From Lentisphaerae bacterium GWF2_49_21 (lineage in GTDB: Bacteria > Verrucomicrobiota > Lentisphaeria > Victivallales > GWF2-50-93): DNA of 64,000 bases. The DNA lies in NCBI GenBank assembly GCA_001804805.1, contig MHBH01000061.1, positions 154,972 to 218,971 on the forward strand. The letters run 5' to 3'. Below the pieces are notes generated by a model, which saw nothing but the letters and a program-made list of their open reading frames with translations, made no database searches and was not told the origin of the DNA. Shown in pieces: positions 34,401 through 42,333 of this stretch (positions within the stretch are counted from its first letter, which is position 1; each line of letters opens with the position of its first letter). The position numbers and the translations under genes are program-made.

Positions 34401-36342
34401 CGCCCCTAAGACCGAAAAAAAGCAGGATGCGGTCCTTGAGATCAAAATGTCACGGGGCGCTACCGTCGTCCACGAGGAGAAGATTCCATTGAAGGCATAT
34501 CCTCATTCCATAGCTTCCGCCACTGCCAAAAAGATCTGCCTGCTTGATCCGGACGGGAAAACGGCCAAGGCGCTGGTGAAGATCGGAGTCAAAGCCGACA
34601 GCGTCTCCACAGTTGAAGATGCCATCAGGGCGAAGCCGGACATCATCGTCATCGGACAGTTCGCCCTGGCCGAGGGGGCAAACGTGCCGTTGACCCTTGA
34701 TGAATATGTGCTTGCAGGTGGAAAAGTCCTGGTACTCGCACAGAAGACCGGAAAGACCTATTCCCCTGCTGGACGTCCGGACGCCGAGCAGTCTGTGGCC
34801 CGCGAGAATGTCTTCATCTGCGATAAAAATCATCCGCTCGTCAAGAACATTTCCGATGATGAGCTGAAATACTGGAACCATCCGGAATGGAATCTGGCGC
34901 ACGGAGTCTCTCTTGCCGCAAGACAGAAATTCGGCAGAGGTAACATCCATGCCGTGATGGACTGCGACAACATGTGGTTCGCGCCTCTCCAGGAACTCCA
35001 GTATGGAAAAGGGCTGTATGTGGAATGCTCCCTGGACATTGTGAACAAGATAAGTTCCGAACCGGTAACTGAAATTGTTTGGTCGAACATATTGAACAGG
35101 CTTGCGAATTTCGCAGCTCCGGAATACAGGGCTCTTTCGGTACTGAGGGACGAGGAAATGGTGAAAAAGTTCCAGGGACAGGGGATTGTATGCGTTGAGA
35201 CAGATAAAATTCCAGAAGCTGGAATTTTGCTGGTGACGAACAACAGCAAGATTTCCGCTGATGAGAAGAATCTCCTGAAAAGTTTTGTCGAAAAAGGAAA
35301 TACGATATGGTTCCACATGCGCAAGGGGGCGGACTCTTCGCTGGTTGAAGCTGTCACTTCCTCGAAGATCAAGGTCAGTCCGTATCCGGGCGACGCCCGT
35401 GTCAGGGCTGTGCGAAGGACGGATGCAGGAAAGAGTTCAAAAGCGCTTTCCGGGATAAACAGCGTCGCAATCTACGAGAGGAATTCAGTGGACGATATCT
35501 GGAAGGCGGAAGTCGGCGGCGCATCGGAACTCGCCACCGGAGGCGCGGTGATCGATTTCAATGCCGGAAAAGGGAAAGTCATTGTCGAAAGGCTCGCCTG
35601 GGACAAGCCGTCAAACCTCCTGCACCAGCAGTGGGCTGATCATTTCCTGCATTCCTTCGCCACAAACATCGGCACCGAGATCGATGTCTATAAATATATG
35701 AAGAGGAAGATATACAATCCTGAAAACTTCTTGCAGATAGACATCAGCCCCGCATGCAACCGCGGCTTCAGGGATGATGCTCCGGGCGACAAAAAAGGCG
35801 GGTGGACCGATCAGGGACCCGATAACGACCTGCGCGGGATGAAGACCGGCCTCCAGACATACCACCAGATAGTATTCAAGATAATCGATCCTGCGAAGAA
35901 CGACGGGAAATCATGCCTTGTGCTGAATTCCGAGGCGCATATGCCGGAATGTCCGAAGACGAGCGCCGAAATCCCTGTGAACGCCAAGGCTGACACGCTG
36001 TTCTTCCTGCATACTGCGGCCTGGTATGGTGATGGACAAAAGGGGAAACCTGTGATAAACTACGTCCTGACTTATGATGATGGTTCAAGCGCGAAGGCAG
36101 AGGCCATCGGCGGCGACAATATCAAGGACTGGTGGTCTCCCGGAAACTGCGACAAGTCGCTGGGGATATCGTTGCTGCTGAAGTCGGACACCGAAGCTGA
36201 TGCGATCCCCCGGAGGCGCGGACTGCAGCTGCAGGAATGGGAGAATCCGAATCCCGACAAGGCCATTAGGTCAATAAGGATCGAAAGTGCGAATTCCGGG
36301 GCGATTCCGGTTGTCATGGGGATAAGCGGGTACAAGAGATAA
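31459..36342 (+). CDS. Large secreted GH2-family glycoside hydrolase with N-terminal accessory domain
   Basis: A 1627-residue protein. Signal peptide (MLSAFFTSLTGNLSAAD); accessory domain paralogous to the preceding gene (about residues 32-265); linker PKPDPNAGSPTPTSS; GH2 sugar-binding jelly roll (YSLDGQWDLMPLG near 297); immunoglobulin domain; catalytic barrel from about 585. The acid/base Glu is in NHPSIIMWEGENE (near 711) and the nucleophile in KPLYFGEGLYWMF (near 818). The remaining ~750 residues are extra beta and Rossmann-like modules (IVIGQFALAEGAN, LLVTNNSKISADEK) and a C-terminal sandwich. Family activity is exo-hydrolysis of beta-galactosides, glucuronides or mannosides; the precise substrate is unknown. 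Codons near 34208-34300 are unusually AT-rich and contain two palindromes. Confidence 0.85.
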   Translation: MIKLKQIQVLGIYATMLSAFFTSLTGNLSAADKFSGGEVKKGSISVSFSGKGCIDAISFDGQKLMRTNNGITTTGSKDNEWEPWMPQMYMKDVVQEKEDSAEFATVRSSGILKPKGSDSSSKITSTTKIYADRIVQECSIRTSDKTLWRRGGESFRMDTSAFGPMNYRIEGGEWKEIPEVKGDRNLVWPDGTAILEFISEKYLITFKYEGIKTNLFDDRKDNSPYLNLEANVSPAEIKEQDGSASYGGNFTVTITFTQNKAGTLPVKPKPDPNAGSPTPTSSFDLSEKSRLLSSDSFRRRYSLDGQWDLMPLGTATDFASDLFKYPAPAGKWKKTAVPMPKYMFNEWNGPQHAAWYRTQFTAPDSLKGSRIYLHFEEISFDTKAYLNGKEIGKHFGGYIPLDFDATDSIVFDKPNVLEVFTGDNTSALNKDKYPQGAPKGADWSVTKAASMFALTFCSHKGIIQNVYLDAVQQSYISDVFVKTSVRKWKIDADVEITNTGKEAKKFTIKSSVLEGDKVVKELPAKEIEVSPSSIANVTCSADWKDPKLWGFKEPNLYFLKTELLDGGKVIDSSRARFGFREFWILGTDFYLNGVKIILRECATHIYYHPGWLDWDKKYAGKPYEGAKAEMESIQNANFNCTRMVHRPHPAFFFDIADEIGHLVISHFPIGFHKDQFDFKNPLLAKNAEDTVIGQIRKERNHPSIIMWEGENEGFPYGENEMAKNFSEFYFKSIDQAAKKLDPTRTVKFGGDGDIFGKADIVDIHGGDLQEMNELPLPNSNWQILDRLEGRAHGSTGRVYGLTGGEKWSWKKDKPLYFGEGLYWMFDPDKGKAARFIGEKVYDDKDLGDQWYKGQDMFLGAGQSEYFKVGIPVWRMMGVLSGYCPWAVAPGFGTTLTMHDLPVYQVSKEMMKPERFFIKQMYRNFFAGGKIEYDFCFLNQDKKQNEYMVEWNTSMGGAKFAEDKFQLKIEPAEMAWKKISFNAPKTEKKQDAVLEIKMSRGATVVHEEKIPLKAYPHSIASATAKKICLLDPDGKTAKALVKIGVKADSVSTVEDAIRAKPDIIVIGQFALAEGANVPLTLDEYVLAGGKVLVLAQKTGKTYSPAGRPDAEQSVARENVFICDKNHPLVKNISDDELKYWNHPEWNLAHGVSLAARQKFGRGNIHAVMDCDNMWFAPLQELQYGKGLYVECSLDIVNKISSEPVTEIVWSNILNRLANFAAPEYRALSVLRDEEMVKKFQGQGIVCVETDKIPEAGILLVTNNSKISADEKNLLKSFVEKGNTIWFHMRKGADSSLVEAVTSSKIKVSPYPGDARVRAVRRTDAGKSSKALSGINSVAIYERNSVDDIWKAEVGGASELATGGAVIDFNAGKGKVIVERLAWDKPSNLLHQQWADHFLHSFATNIGTEIDVYKYMKRKIYNPENFLQIDISPACNRGFRDDAPGDKKGGWTDQGPDNDLRGMKTGLQTYHQIVFKIIDPAKNDGKSCLVLNSEAHMPECPKTSAEIPVNAKADTLFFLHTAAWYGDGQKGKPVINYVLTYDDGSSAKAEAIGGDNIKDWWSPGNCDKSLGISLLLKSDTEADAIPRRRGLQLQEWENPNPDKAIRSIRIESANSGAIPVVMGISGYKR
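34224..34289. repeat. AT-rich double palindrome inside the GH2 gene
   Basis: First palindrome CAATTTTT/AAAAATTG (34224-34231, 34242-34249), second TTTTGTTTTTTA/TAAAAAACAAAA (34258-34269, 34278-34289). They translate as part of the segment RNFFAGGKIEYDF to LNQDKKQNEY. Confidence 0.7.
35206..35228. repeat. In-frame palindrome AAAATTCCAG/CTGGAATTTT in the GH2 gene
   Basis: Two perfect 10-bp arms (35206-35215 and 35219-35228) on a 3-nt loop, translated as KIPEAGIL. Confidence 0.75.
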
Positions 36343-36368
36343 ATTTTCAAAGTGCTTTGAAAATTTAT
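36339..36368. repeat. Perfect 14-bp hairpin at the GH2 stop codon
   Basis: Arms ATAAATTTTCAAAG (36339-36352) and CTTTGAAAATTTAT (36355-36368), loop 2 nt. The TAA stop is part of the left arm. It lies 15 bp before the next gene, which has its own GGGAGG. Confidence 0.85.
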
Positions 36369-36383
36369 AAGTGGGAGGATGTG

Positions 36384-37346
36384 ATGCATAAGACTATGAT
36401 AATCGATTCTCATTTCCATGCATATTCCGGCAAGGACTGCAGCGGATTCTTAAGGGATCTCATGGAAAAGGCAGGTCTCGATGCAATCAGCATAGCCTCG
36501 ATTCCGAAGGAGCTGGTGCATGATGAGCATTTCTACAATGAAGAGGCTTTAAAACTCAAGAAGGAGAACCCTGGCAAGGTGTATGCCTTCGGCTCCCTGG
36601 ATTATTCCGACAAGGGCTACCTCAGGGGCAAGGTTGATTTTGCCGGACAGGCGAAGAGGCTTTTCGAGGCTGGCGCCGACGGGATCAAGATGCTTGAAGG
36701 AAAGACTAACGCAAGGAAGGCGCTGGGGATTCCACTGGACTCCCCCATATACGATTCTTTTTATTCATACATGCAGGAAAATGCTTTTCCGATCCTGATG
36801 CATGTTGCGGATCCTGAGGAGTTCTGGGATCCTGTCAAGGCTCCGGACTGGGCAAAGAAGCGCGGCTGGTTCTGGGGTGACGGAAGTTTTCCCTCGAAGG
36901 AACAGCTATATTCGGAGACCGAAGGAATCCTGGGGAAATTCCCAAAACTGAAGATCACATTCGCCCATTTCTTCTTCCTCTCGGCCGACATCGGCAGGGC
37001 TTCGAGATTCCTGGACAAATGGAAGAACGTGTCGTTCGACATCACACCCGGATGGGAGATGTACGATAATTTTTCAAGAAGCAGCTCCGATTGGAGCGCC
37101 TTCTTTAAAAATTACAATGAGAGGATAATCTTCGGGACGGACAATGCGCCGCCTTCGAAGGACAATTATGCGGGACAACTTGAACGCTGCATCTCGACGA
37201 TTTCAAAGATAAGGGATTTCCTCGAGACTGACAAGGAGATGCTTTCCGGGAAGGGGATCAGTCTTGATACGGCTTCCTTGAAGAAAATCTGCTCCGGGAA
37301 TTTCCTAAAAGCTATCAGGAGTCCCTATGAAAATCATTCCGGATGA
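36384..37346 (+). CDS. Amidohydrolase-2 family TIM-barrel hydrolase
   Basis: A 320-residue protein with the metal-binding opening [13 protein letters not shown] (His-x-His), [10 protein letters not shown] near 136 (His), [14 protein letters not shown] (near 200) and FGTDNAPP near 252 (Asp). This is the pattern of the metal-dependent amidohydrolase/decarboxylase family (amidohydrolase 2), which includes sugar lactonases and aromatic decarboxylases. It is cytoplasmic by sequence, with no signal peptide. By context it may act on a lactone or acid released by the sugar-degrading enzymes around it. ATG at 36384 has GGGAGG seven bases upstream. The 3' end overlaps the start of the next gene by 20 bp. 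Confidence 0.85.
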   Translation: MHKTMIIDSHFHAYSGKDCSGFLRDLMEKAGLDAISIASIPKELVHDEHFYNEEALKLKKENPGKVYAFGSLDYSDKGYLRGKVDFAGQAKRLFEAGADGIKMLEGKTNARKALGIPLDSPIYDSFYSYMQENAFPILMHVADPEEFWDPVKAPDWAKKRGWFWGDGSFPSKEQLYSETEGILGKFPKLKITFAHFFFLSADIGRASRFLDKWKNVSFDITPGWEMYDNFSRSSSDWSAFFKNYNERIIFGTDNAPPSKDNYAGQLERCISTISKIRDFLETDKEMLSGKGISLDTASLKKICSGNFLKAIRSPYENHSG

Positions 37347-37998
37347 TTTTTTCTTCCCGGTGCCGGGAAGAAAAAATATTTTTACCCTTATCGAGCTGTT
37401 GGTCGTCATTGCGATCATCGCGATACTTGTCGCCATGCTTCTGCCGGCGCTGAAGAATGCCCAAGAACAGGCTCGCAGGATCTCATGCGTGAACAACCTC
37501 AAGCAGTTTGCCACCGCCACATATGCCTACACCGACGATAACGGCGGACATCTGCCTGGGCGTGGCTCAACCTTCAGCGACATATACCACAGGATAGTCG
37601 CAGCCGCCTACACTACCGGGGACATGGATACATGGCAGCATGGTGCCTTCAATCCGGACTACATACCGGGCAAGGACGTCTATTACTGCCCCTCATGCAA
37701 GAATACGAACTATGATTCAAGCAGATGGAAAGTCGTCAGCAGCTACGGCTATTACATCCCCTATCCCGGGGCAGACAATTCAAAGTATAAGAGGCTATCA
37801 GACCTTCCTTCGGGATACACTCCTGCAAGTCTTTTTCTGCTTTCAGACCTGGTAATGGGCGCAACTGGAACAACATGGCATCTCCCGCGCGCATATAATG
37901 TCATGTACTACGATGGCCACGCCATCACTGTCACCGACAAGATCTACCAGGCAACCGGCGAGACGGCAGCAAGGAATTTTTTCAAGGCGAACTACTGA
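37327..37998 (+). CDS. Prepilin-type pseudopilin with hairpin-encoded leader
   Basis: A 223-residue protein. The hydrophobic segment [20 protein letters not shown] is a class III signal helix; [24 protein letters not shown] continues the family, and the C-terminal part carries [13 protein letters not shown], a DGH-type end. The leader before it, [17 protein letters not shown], is read entirely from two DNA hairpins (37330-37377). Glycine is missing at position -1 of the presumed cut site. The start at 37327 has AGGAG nine bases upstream and lies inside the end of the preceding amidohydrolase gene, so translation is coupled. The other pseudopilin of this window is at 29970. Confidence 0.85.
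   Translation: MKIIPDDFFFPVPGRKNIFTLIELLVVIAIIAILVAMLLPALKNAQEQARRISCVNNLKQFATATYAYTDDNGGHLPGRGSTFSDIYHRIVAAAYTTGDMDTWQHGAFNPDYIPGKDVYYCPSCKNTNYDSSRWKVVSSYGYYIPYPGADNSKYKRLSDLPSGYTPASLFLLSDLVMGATGTTWHLPRAYNVMYYDGHAITVTDKIYQATGETAARNFFKANY
37330..37377. repeat. Two hairpins encoding the pseudopilin leader
   Basis: AAAATCAT/ATGATTTT (37330-37337, 37343-37350) and ATTTTTTCTTCCCGG/CCGGGAAGAAAAAAT (37346-37360, 37363-37377; loop 2 nt). They share the ATTTT between them. Confidence 0.85.
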
Positions 37999-38557
37999 TA
38001 ATTATATCTTATTCAACTTTACAACGGCACTGGAAATTACCTGTTCCAAATATTTATTACCGGAAACTGGCAATCCAACTTCAATCGAGGTGTGGAAAAG
38101 CAGAGACTGCTTGCAGTGGATAAATGATCCTACCTGGAAAGAACTTTTCAAAATCACGTTATGAATGTTATGAACTTAATTGGTTGAATGTTTTTCTACC
38201 CATTTACTCCAGCTCTTCTGGCAATTATCAATTCTTTCTTGGGTAGAAAGCTTGCTATTCTTTTGTATATCATATCTTCATCCAACGTCTAAATCAAGAA
38301 TCCGGCGGAGCCGATTATTTAAAGGCATCTGGTTAGAATTTGCTTAGTCAATCTCATTTTCTTCTATAGAATTACGTTGAGCGCGATCTGCTTTTATAAA
38401 CTGAATTATGACTCGTTACTTTTCTGGAGTAATATAAATGTCTATAAGTAAAAGATGTAAAACCGGGACACGCTAAAGCTGTGAACTCCAACAAAAAATC
38501 AGAGAGCTTCGATTCACATATGCCGGCTTTAATGGAACGGAAAAGAGCCTGGGCGGT
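37999..38557. other. 559-bp spacer with no intact gene
   Basis: At about 38022-38164 one frame reads a plausible protein fragment (TALEITCSKYLLPETGN to WKELFKITL) with no start, which may be gene debris. The rest is AT-rich and shows no gene, and the 31-bp repeat lies at 38467-38497. I found no RNA gene or CRISPR. Confidence 0.5.
38467..38497. repeat. 31-bp dispersed repeat, copy 2
   Basis: Identical to 16271-16301 over 31 bases. Confidence 0.85.
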
Positions 38558-39139
38558 TTACTGCTGGGTCGTCTGCGGGCCAACCGGATCAGTTTTCTTT
38601 TCAAGGGATGCCGCCTTTAGCTTTTCGTAGTCCTCAATAATGAATTTGAGGCGCATGGTCTCGGTAAGGCTGAACTTTGATGTTTCTGTAGCGAGTTTGC
38701 CGCTTGCCTTCATCTCGAGGAACTTCCTCTGATCCTGTACGGCTGTCCGTAATGCATCGGCCACGGCTCCGACATATGCCTTCTGGAAAATGCTTGCGTT
38801 CAGCAGGGAGATCTCCCGTCCCTCGACGGTCAGCATCACCTCGAGGTATTTCCGGAGTACGAGGCAGAGCCAGACAAACGCCCCCGCAGACACAAAAAGC
38901 ATTACGACAATGAACGGCATGATGAAATCGCTTGGAAGAACATAGCCGAAGAATATCAACACCGGGCTTCCTATCATCAGGCCCGCAGACATCGTCACCC
39001 TGTCAATGCCGGGATTAATGCGGAGAGCCTCAATCTTGGAAACGGGTACGCTGACCGATTTGCAGGTCACCCTCAGGTTTGTCACCTTCAAAGCCGAATC
39101 TGAATAGTAAATCTTTTCATTGATTGGATCTTTTGACAT
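38558..39139 (-). CDS. DUF6232-like membrane protein
   Basis: A 193-residue protein. Residues 8-45 (IYYSDSALKVTNLRVTCKS, then VPVSKIEALRI) follow the DUF6232-type beta opening (a Y-x-D signature), then two membrane segments (VTMSAGLMIGSPVLIFFGYV and FIMPFIVVMLFVSAGAFVWL). A cytoplasmic domain with the coil AVADALRTAVQDQRKFLEM follows. Function unknown; such proteins are often near membrane-stress or toxin genes. The ATG at 39139 is used because GGGGTGG precedes it, and the upstream GTG at 39145 is less likely. Gene order with the neighbours shows no clear partner. Confidence 0.6.
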   Translation of the reverse strand: MSKDPINEKIYYSDSALKVTNLRVTCKSVSVPVSKIEALRINPGIDRVTMSAGLMIGSPVLIFFGYVLPSDFIMPFIVVMLFVSAGAFVWLCLVLRKYLEVMLTVEGREISLLNASIFQKAYVGAVADALRTAVQDQRKFLEMKASGKLATETSKFSLTETMRLKFIIEDYEKLKAASLEKKTDPVGPQTTQQ

Positions 39140-39386
39140 ATCCACCCCAAAATAATCAGTTGTTTATCGGCATACTTAAGCATATTTTAAGAATTTTTCA
39201 ATCATCGTCAGAGGATAGACATTGTCAGCTTTACACGGATCTCCCCTTAGACAACCTCTGGAAATCGGCATATGCCGCCGCAATCGTGGTCGTTTAAGCT
39301 GCCAGCAAAGGATCTTGAACTCCTGAGCCCAGAACTACTTCCCCTTCATTGGCGCATGTCCGTTCAGCATAATCTATAAATCTTTC

Positions 39387-39415
39387 TTGACATGTCTTAT
39401 ATAAGACTATATGTT
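39387..39415 (+). promoter_or_regulatory. Promoter of the 39.4-48.9 kb operon with GTCTTAT/ATAAGAC operator
   Basis: A -35 TTGACA at 39387-39392, and a fair -10 TATGTT at 39410-39415 spaced 17 bp. Between them lies a perfect 14-bp palindrome GTCTTATATAAGAC (39394-39407), similar in shape to GntR-family half-sites (GTxTxxTAxAC type). The GntR gene at 42334 is in the operon that follows, so autoregulation is likely. Confidence 0.65.
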
Positions 39416-39439
39416 ATATGGATAAATGAAAGGACTGCC

Positions 39440-41476
39440 ATGAAAAACATATATGAATGGCTAAGGAGATCAAGGACTTTCCTGTATGACGCATACTGGC
39501 CTCCATTCACCCCGGAGCTGAAATACACCCCGGAAGAAGGAATTGCTGTCGCAAAGAGAATGAATGCAAACGTGATCCGTTTCGGCTCGATCGGCAAATG
39601 GGCGCTTTACCCCAGCAAAATCATGCCTCGTCATCCGGATCTCAAAGGACGCGACCTTCTGGGTAAAACGATCGACCTCGCGCACAGGAACCGAATGAAG
39701 ATCATCGTCTACATACCTGTTTCACATGCCTTGCCAACGGAAATCATATGGAAAAGAAAGCCCGAATGGGCGTTCGTGGGAGATGGCGGGAAATTCGTGG
39801 AGCCGGTAAAGCATTTTGGCGGGCTTGAAGTCGTCCCGACCTGCATAAATGGAAAATACCACGAGGACATTCTTGGGATTGTGAAAGAAATCGTCGGGAA
39901 CTACGATCCCGACGGCATCTATCTCGATGGTCCATATCAGGGGTGGGCCCATCATAAGACAATCTGCCAGTGCAAAAATTGCTCACGCAATTTTTATCAT
40001 GATACAGGAATCAAGCTGCCAGCAAACAGGACACCAGACGGGAGAAACGTGATGAACACCTCTGATGGGAAAAAATATTTGCCCTGGATAAACGGGAAGC
40101 TCGCAGGAATCCTTTCGGAGATCAGGGATATCACGAAATCAAGGAAGGACATCCCGCTCATTATCAACAGGACGGCTGTAAAGATAACAGGGCTGGACAA
40201 CGAACGGGCCATGATAAAGCTCATTGACGGGTTCCTGACCGAAACCGACGCCGGAGGCATCGAAGGATTCAGCTACGGGGCGATCAACGATAAAATCGTC
40301 TGGAACTACACGACCCAGCACAGGTGGTGGCCGAGGCTGAGCTCAATTAGGCTTGAAGAGGAAAGCGCCCTCGAGGCATATCGCACCATATCCATGTGTG
40401 CAACTCCTATCGTTGCATATGCCGGCAGATATTTCTACGAGCAGGAAAATTCCGGTCATATGAAGACCGTTTTCACAAGAATGAAATCATTAGAAAGAAT
40501 TTTACAGGATTCATCTCCTGTAAAATTCTCAGCAGTCCTCTACCCCGGAGGCAGGGCCCAGGCGACGGTCGACTTCCATGCCCTGATGAAGATCAATCCT
40601 GACGCATACGAAATATACAAATGCCTTCAGGCAAATGGAATTCAGGCGATGGTACTCCCAGATTACATGTTTCACGAAAAGGCATTCGTCTCATCTTTCA
40701 AGATCATATGTGTTCCATCATCGCTTCCGATAGACGACAGCCTGTCCATTCGGCTTGCAGATTTTGTAAAAGGAGGCGGAACACTTCTCATTTCCGGAAG
40801 CCGCAGGGATTCCTTCATGGACAGGGAATCTAAACTCGAATCATTGCTCGGGATAAAGGTTCTCAAGGGAAACTGCGAGGAGCGCAGGCTTATGAAGGAT
40901 TTGAGATGGCTTGACAAGGCATATGAACTATATCTCTCAGCAACAAAAGGTTTCAAATATGGGAATACTCTCATGCCCCAGTGCGATTTCATCCCGATAA
41001 GGCCGTGCAATGGCGGAAAAATCATGGCGGAGACTGTCTGCTGGCCGAAAGGTGAAAGAAGATTTCCGGCAGTCATTGTGAAAAAATCAGGAAAAGGCCA
41101 GGCTATCTATTTCAACTCTCCCGTCGAGGATCTGCTTTCCAACTACGGGCAGATCGAGTTCAAATATTTTTTCAGCGAGACGCTTAAAAAATATATAAGG
41201 AAAGAAATTCCCTTTGAAATAGAATCCGTGAGACCTCTGTCGGCTACGCTCGTGGAAAAGGACGGAATGAAGATCATCCATGTCCTGAACGAAGAGAACT
41301 TCGGTGACGAAGTCACTTTCTCGATATATCTGAAAATTCCATCCAAGGCACGTGCGATCTCCGCAAAATGCCTTGTCTCTGGAAAACCTGCGAAGTTCGC
41401 AAAGGTAAATAACGGGATTCTCATCAGGAATCTCAAGGTTTCGGAATATGAATGCATAGCCATAGAATTGACTTGA
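39440..41476 (+). CDS. GHL6-like glycoside hydrolase (hypothetical GH6-type / trimerisation domain)
   Basis: A 678-residue cytoplasmic protein. The first half is a TIM-barrel-type hydrolase: TPEEGIAVAKRMNANVIRFG near 36, NYDPDGIYLDGPYQGW near 155 (likely acid Asp), SGGIEG-type GFLTETDAGGIEGFSYG near 263. The C-terminal half (IKFSAVLYPGGRAQATVDF, KGGGTLLISGSRRDSF, ESVRPLSATLVEKDGMKIIH) matches the beta-galactosidase trimerisation/sandwich region of the GHL6/GH42 group. The catalytic pair cannot be named with certainty. It begins the operon; the start is 39440 (family start) and not the ATG at 39392 that lies in the promoter. Two palindromes (39974 and 40497) lie in the coding sequence. Confidence 0.7.
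   Translation: MKNIYEWLRRSRTFLYDAYWPPFTPELKYTPEEGIAVAKRMNANVIRFGSIGKWALYPSKIMPRHPDLKGRDLLGKTIDLAHRNRMKIIVYIPVSHALPTEIIWKRKPEWAFVGDGGKFVEPVKHFGGLEVVPTCINGKYHEDILGIVKEIVGNYDPDGIYLDGPYQGWAHHKTICQCKNCSRNFYHDTGIKLPANRTPDGRNVMNTSDGKKYLPWINGKLAGILSEIRDITKSRKDIPLIINRTAVKITGLDNERAMIKLIDGFLTETDAGGIEGFSYGAINDKIVWNYTTQHRWWPRLSSIRLEEESALEAYRTISMCATPIVAYAGRYFYEQENSGHMKTVFTRMKSLERILQDSSPVKFSAVLYPGGRAQATVDFHALMKINPDAYEIYKCLQANGIQAMVLPDYMFHEKAFVSSFKIICVPSSLPIDDSLSIRLADFVKGGGTLLISGSRRDSFMDRESKLESLLGIKVLKGNCEERRLMKDLRWLDKAYELYLSATKGFKYGNTLMPQCDFIPIRPCNGGKIMAETVCWPKGERRFPAVIVKKSGKGQAIYFNSPVEDLLSNYGQIEFKYFFSETLKKYIRKEIPFEIESVRPLSATLVEKDGMKIIHVLNEENFGDEVTFSIYLKIPSKARAISAKCLVSGKPAKFAKVNNGILIRNLKVSEYECIAIELT
39974..39995. 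repeat. In-frame palindrome AAAAATTGC/GCAATTTTT
   Basis: Arms 39974-39982 and 39987-39995, loop 4 nt, inside the codons for CKNCSRNFY of the GHL6-like gene. Confidence 0.75.
40497..40528. repeat. In-frame 13-bp palindrome GAATTTTACAGGA/TCCTGTAAAATTC
   Basis: Arms 40497-40509 and 40516-40528, loop 6 nt, inside the codons for ERILQDSSPVKFS of the GHL6-like gene. Confidence 0.8.
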
Positions 41477-41485
41477 TAAATACAA

Positions 41486-41516
41486 CCGCAGACAGGAATG
41501 CCTGCGTTACTAAAAC
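41486..41516. repeat. ACCGCAGACAGGAATGCCTGCG intergenic repeat
   Basis: A self-complementary block of the gacaggaatgcctgcgttact type between the GHL6-like gene and the SDR gene. Confidence 0.6.
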
Positions 41517-41527
41517 AGGAGATAACA

Positions 41528-42292
41528 ATGGGCAGTTTGAAGGGTAAAAAGGCGCTTGTGACAGGGGCGGAACAGGGGATAGGACAGGCGGTGGCGAAAG
41601 CTCTTGCGGAGAGCGGATGCGATGTCGCAATACATTATTATGCCAGCAAGGAACTGGCCACGGGAAATGCGGATTTCGCAAAATCCAAGGGCGTCATGGC
41701 GGAGATCTTCCATGCTGATCTGACGAGGGAGCAGGATGCCAAGGCAATGGTTGCATCTGCCGCAAAATTCCTCGGCGGCATAGATATCCTTGTCAACAAC
41801 GTCGGGGATCTCGTAAAGAGGAAATTGCTGGGCAAGGTTGAGCTGGATTTCTGGAAGAAAGTCTATGACATCAACGTTACATCCGCGATGATGGTCACCC
41901 GTGAATCACTCCCCTATCTCGAAAAGAACAGCGGAGGTGCTAGCATCGTCAATCTTGCCTCGCTCGCAGGACGGAAAGGCGGGCATCCCGGCTCTCTCGT
42001 ATATTCGACATGCAAGGGGGCGGTAATCACATGGACACGTGCCCTTTCGAACGAACTTGCGCCCAAGGGCATTAGGGTCAACTGCGTGGCTCCGGGATTA
42101 ATCCTAGGGACAAGGTTCCATGACACGCATACTACCAGGGAATCCGCGGACGAGACCATCAAGGGAATTCCGCTTGGAAGGGCTGGAACACCGGAAGATG
42201 TCGCAAGGACGATAGTCTTCCTGGCATCGGAATACGACGGCTTCATCACAGGGGCTACAATTGACATAAACGGCGGTGTTTACTGCGCATAA
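41528..42292 (+). CDS. Short-chain dehydrogenase/reductase
   Basis: A 254-residue oxidoreductase of the classical SDR type. TGAEQGIG (residues about 12-19) is the NAD(P) glycine motif, ILVNNVGDL near 90 the NNAG-like motif, then IVNLASLAGRKG near 142 and YSTCKGAV near 157 with the catalytic Tyr and Lys. RVNCVAPGLI near 187 and GFITGATIDINGG at the end complete the family. By context it may oxidise or reduce a sugar acid released by the lyase or hydrolases in the operon, in the manner of uronate-converting dehydrogenases. ATG at 41528 is preceded by AGGAG. A perfect hairpin covers the stop codon. Confidence 0.93.
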   Translation: MGSLKGKKALVTGAEQGIGQAVAKALAESGCDVAIHYYASKELATGNADFAKSKGVMAEIFHADLTREQDAKAMVASAAKFLGGIDILVNNVGDLVKRKLLGKVELDFWKKVYDINVTSAMMVTRESLPYLEKNSGGASIVNLASLAGRKGGHPGSLVYSTCKGAVITWTRALSNELAPKGIRVNCVAPGLILGTRFHDTHTTRESADETIKGIPLGRAGTPEDVARTIVFLASEYDGFITGATIDINGGVYCA

Positions 42293-42317
42293 ATTTTCAA
42301 CGGAGTTGAAAATTTAT
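42289..42317. repeat. Perfect 13-bp hairpin at the SDR stop codon
   Basis: Arms ATAAATTTTCAAC (42289-42301) and GTTGAAAATTTAT (42305-42317), loop 3 nt. The TAA is in the left arm. The right arm ends 16 bp before the start of the GntR gene. Confidence 0.85.
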
Positions 42318-42333
42318 AATATTGGAGGGCAAG

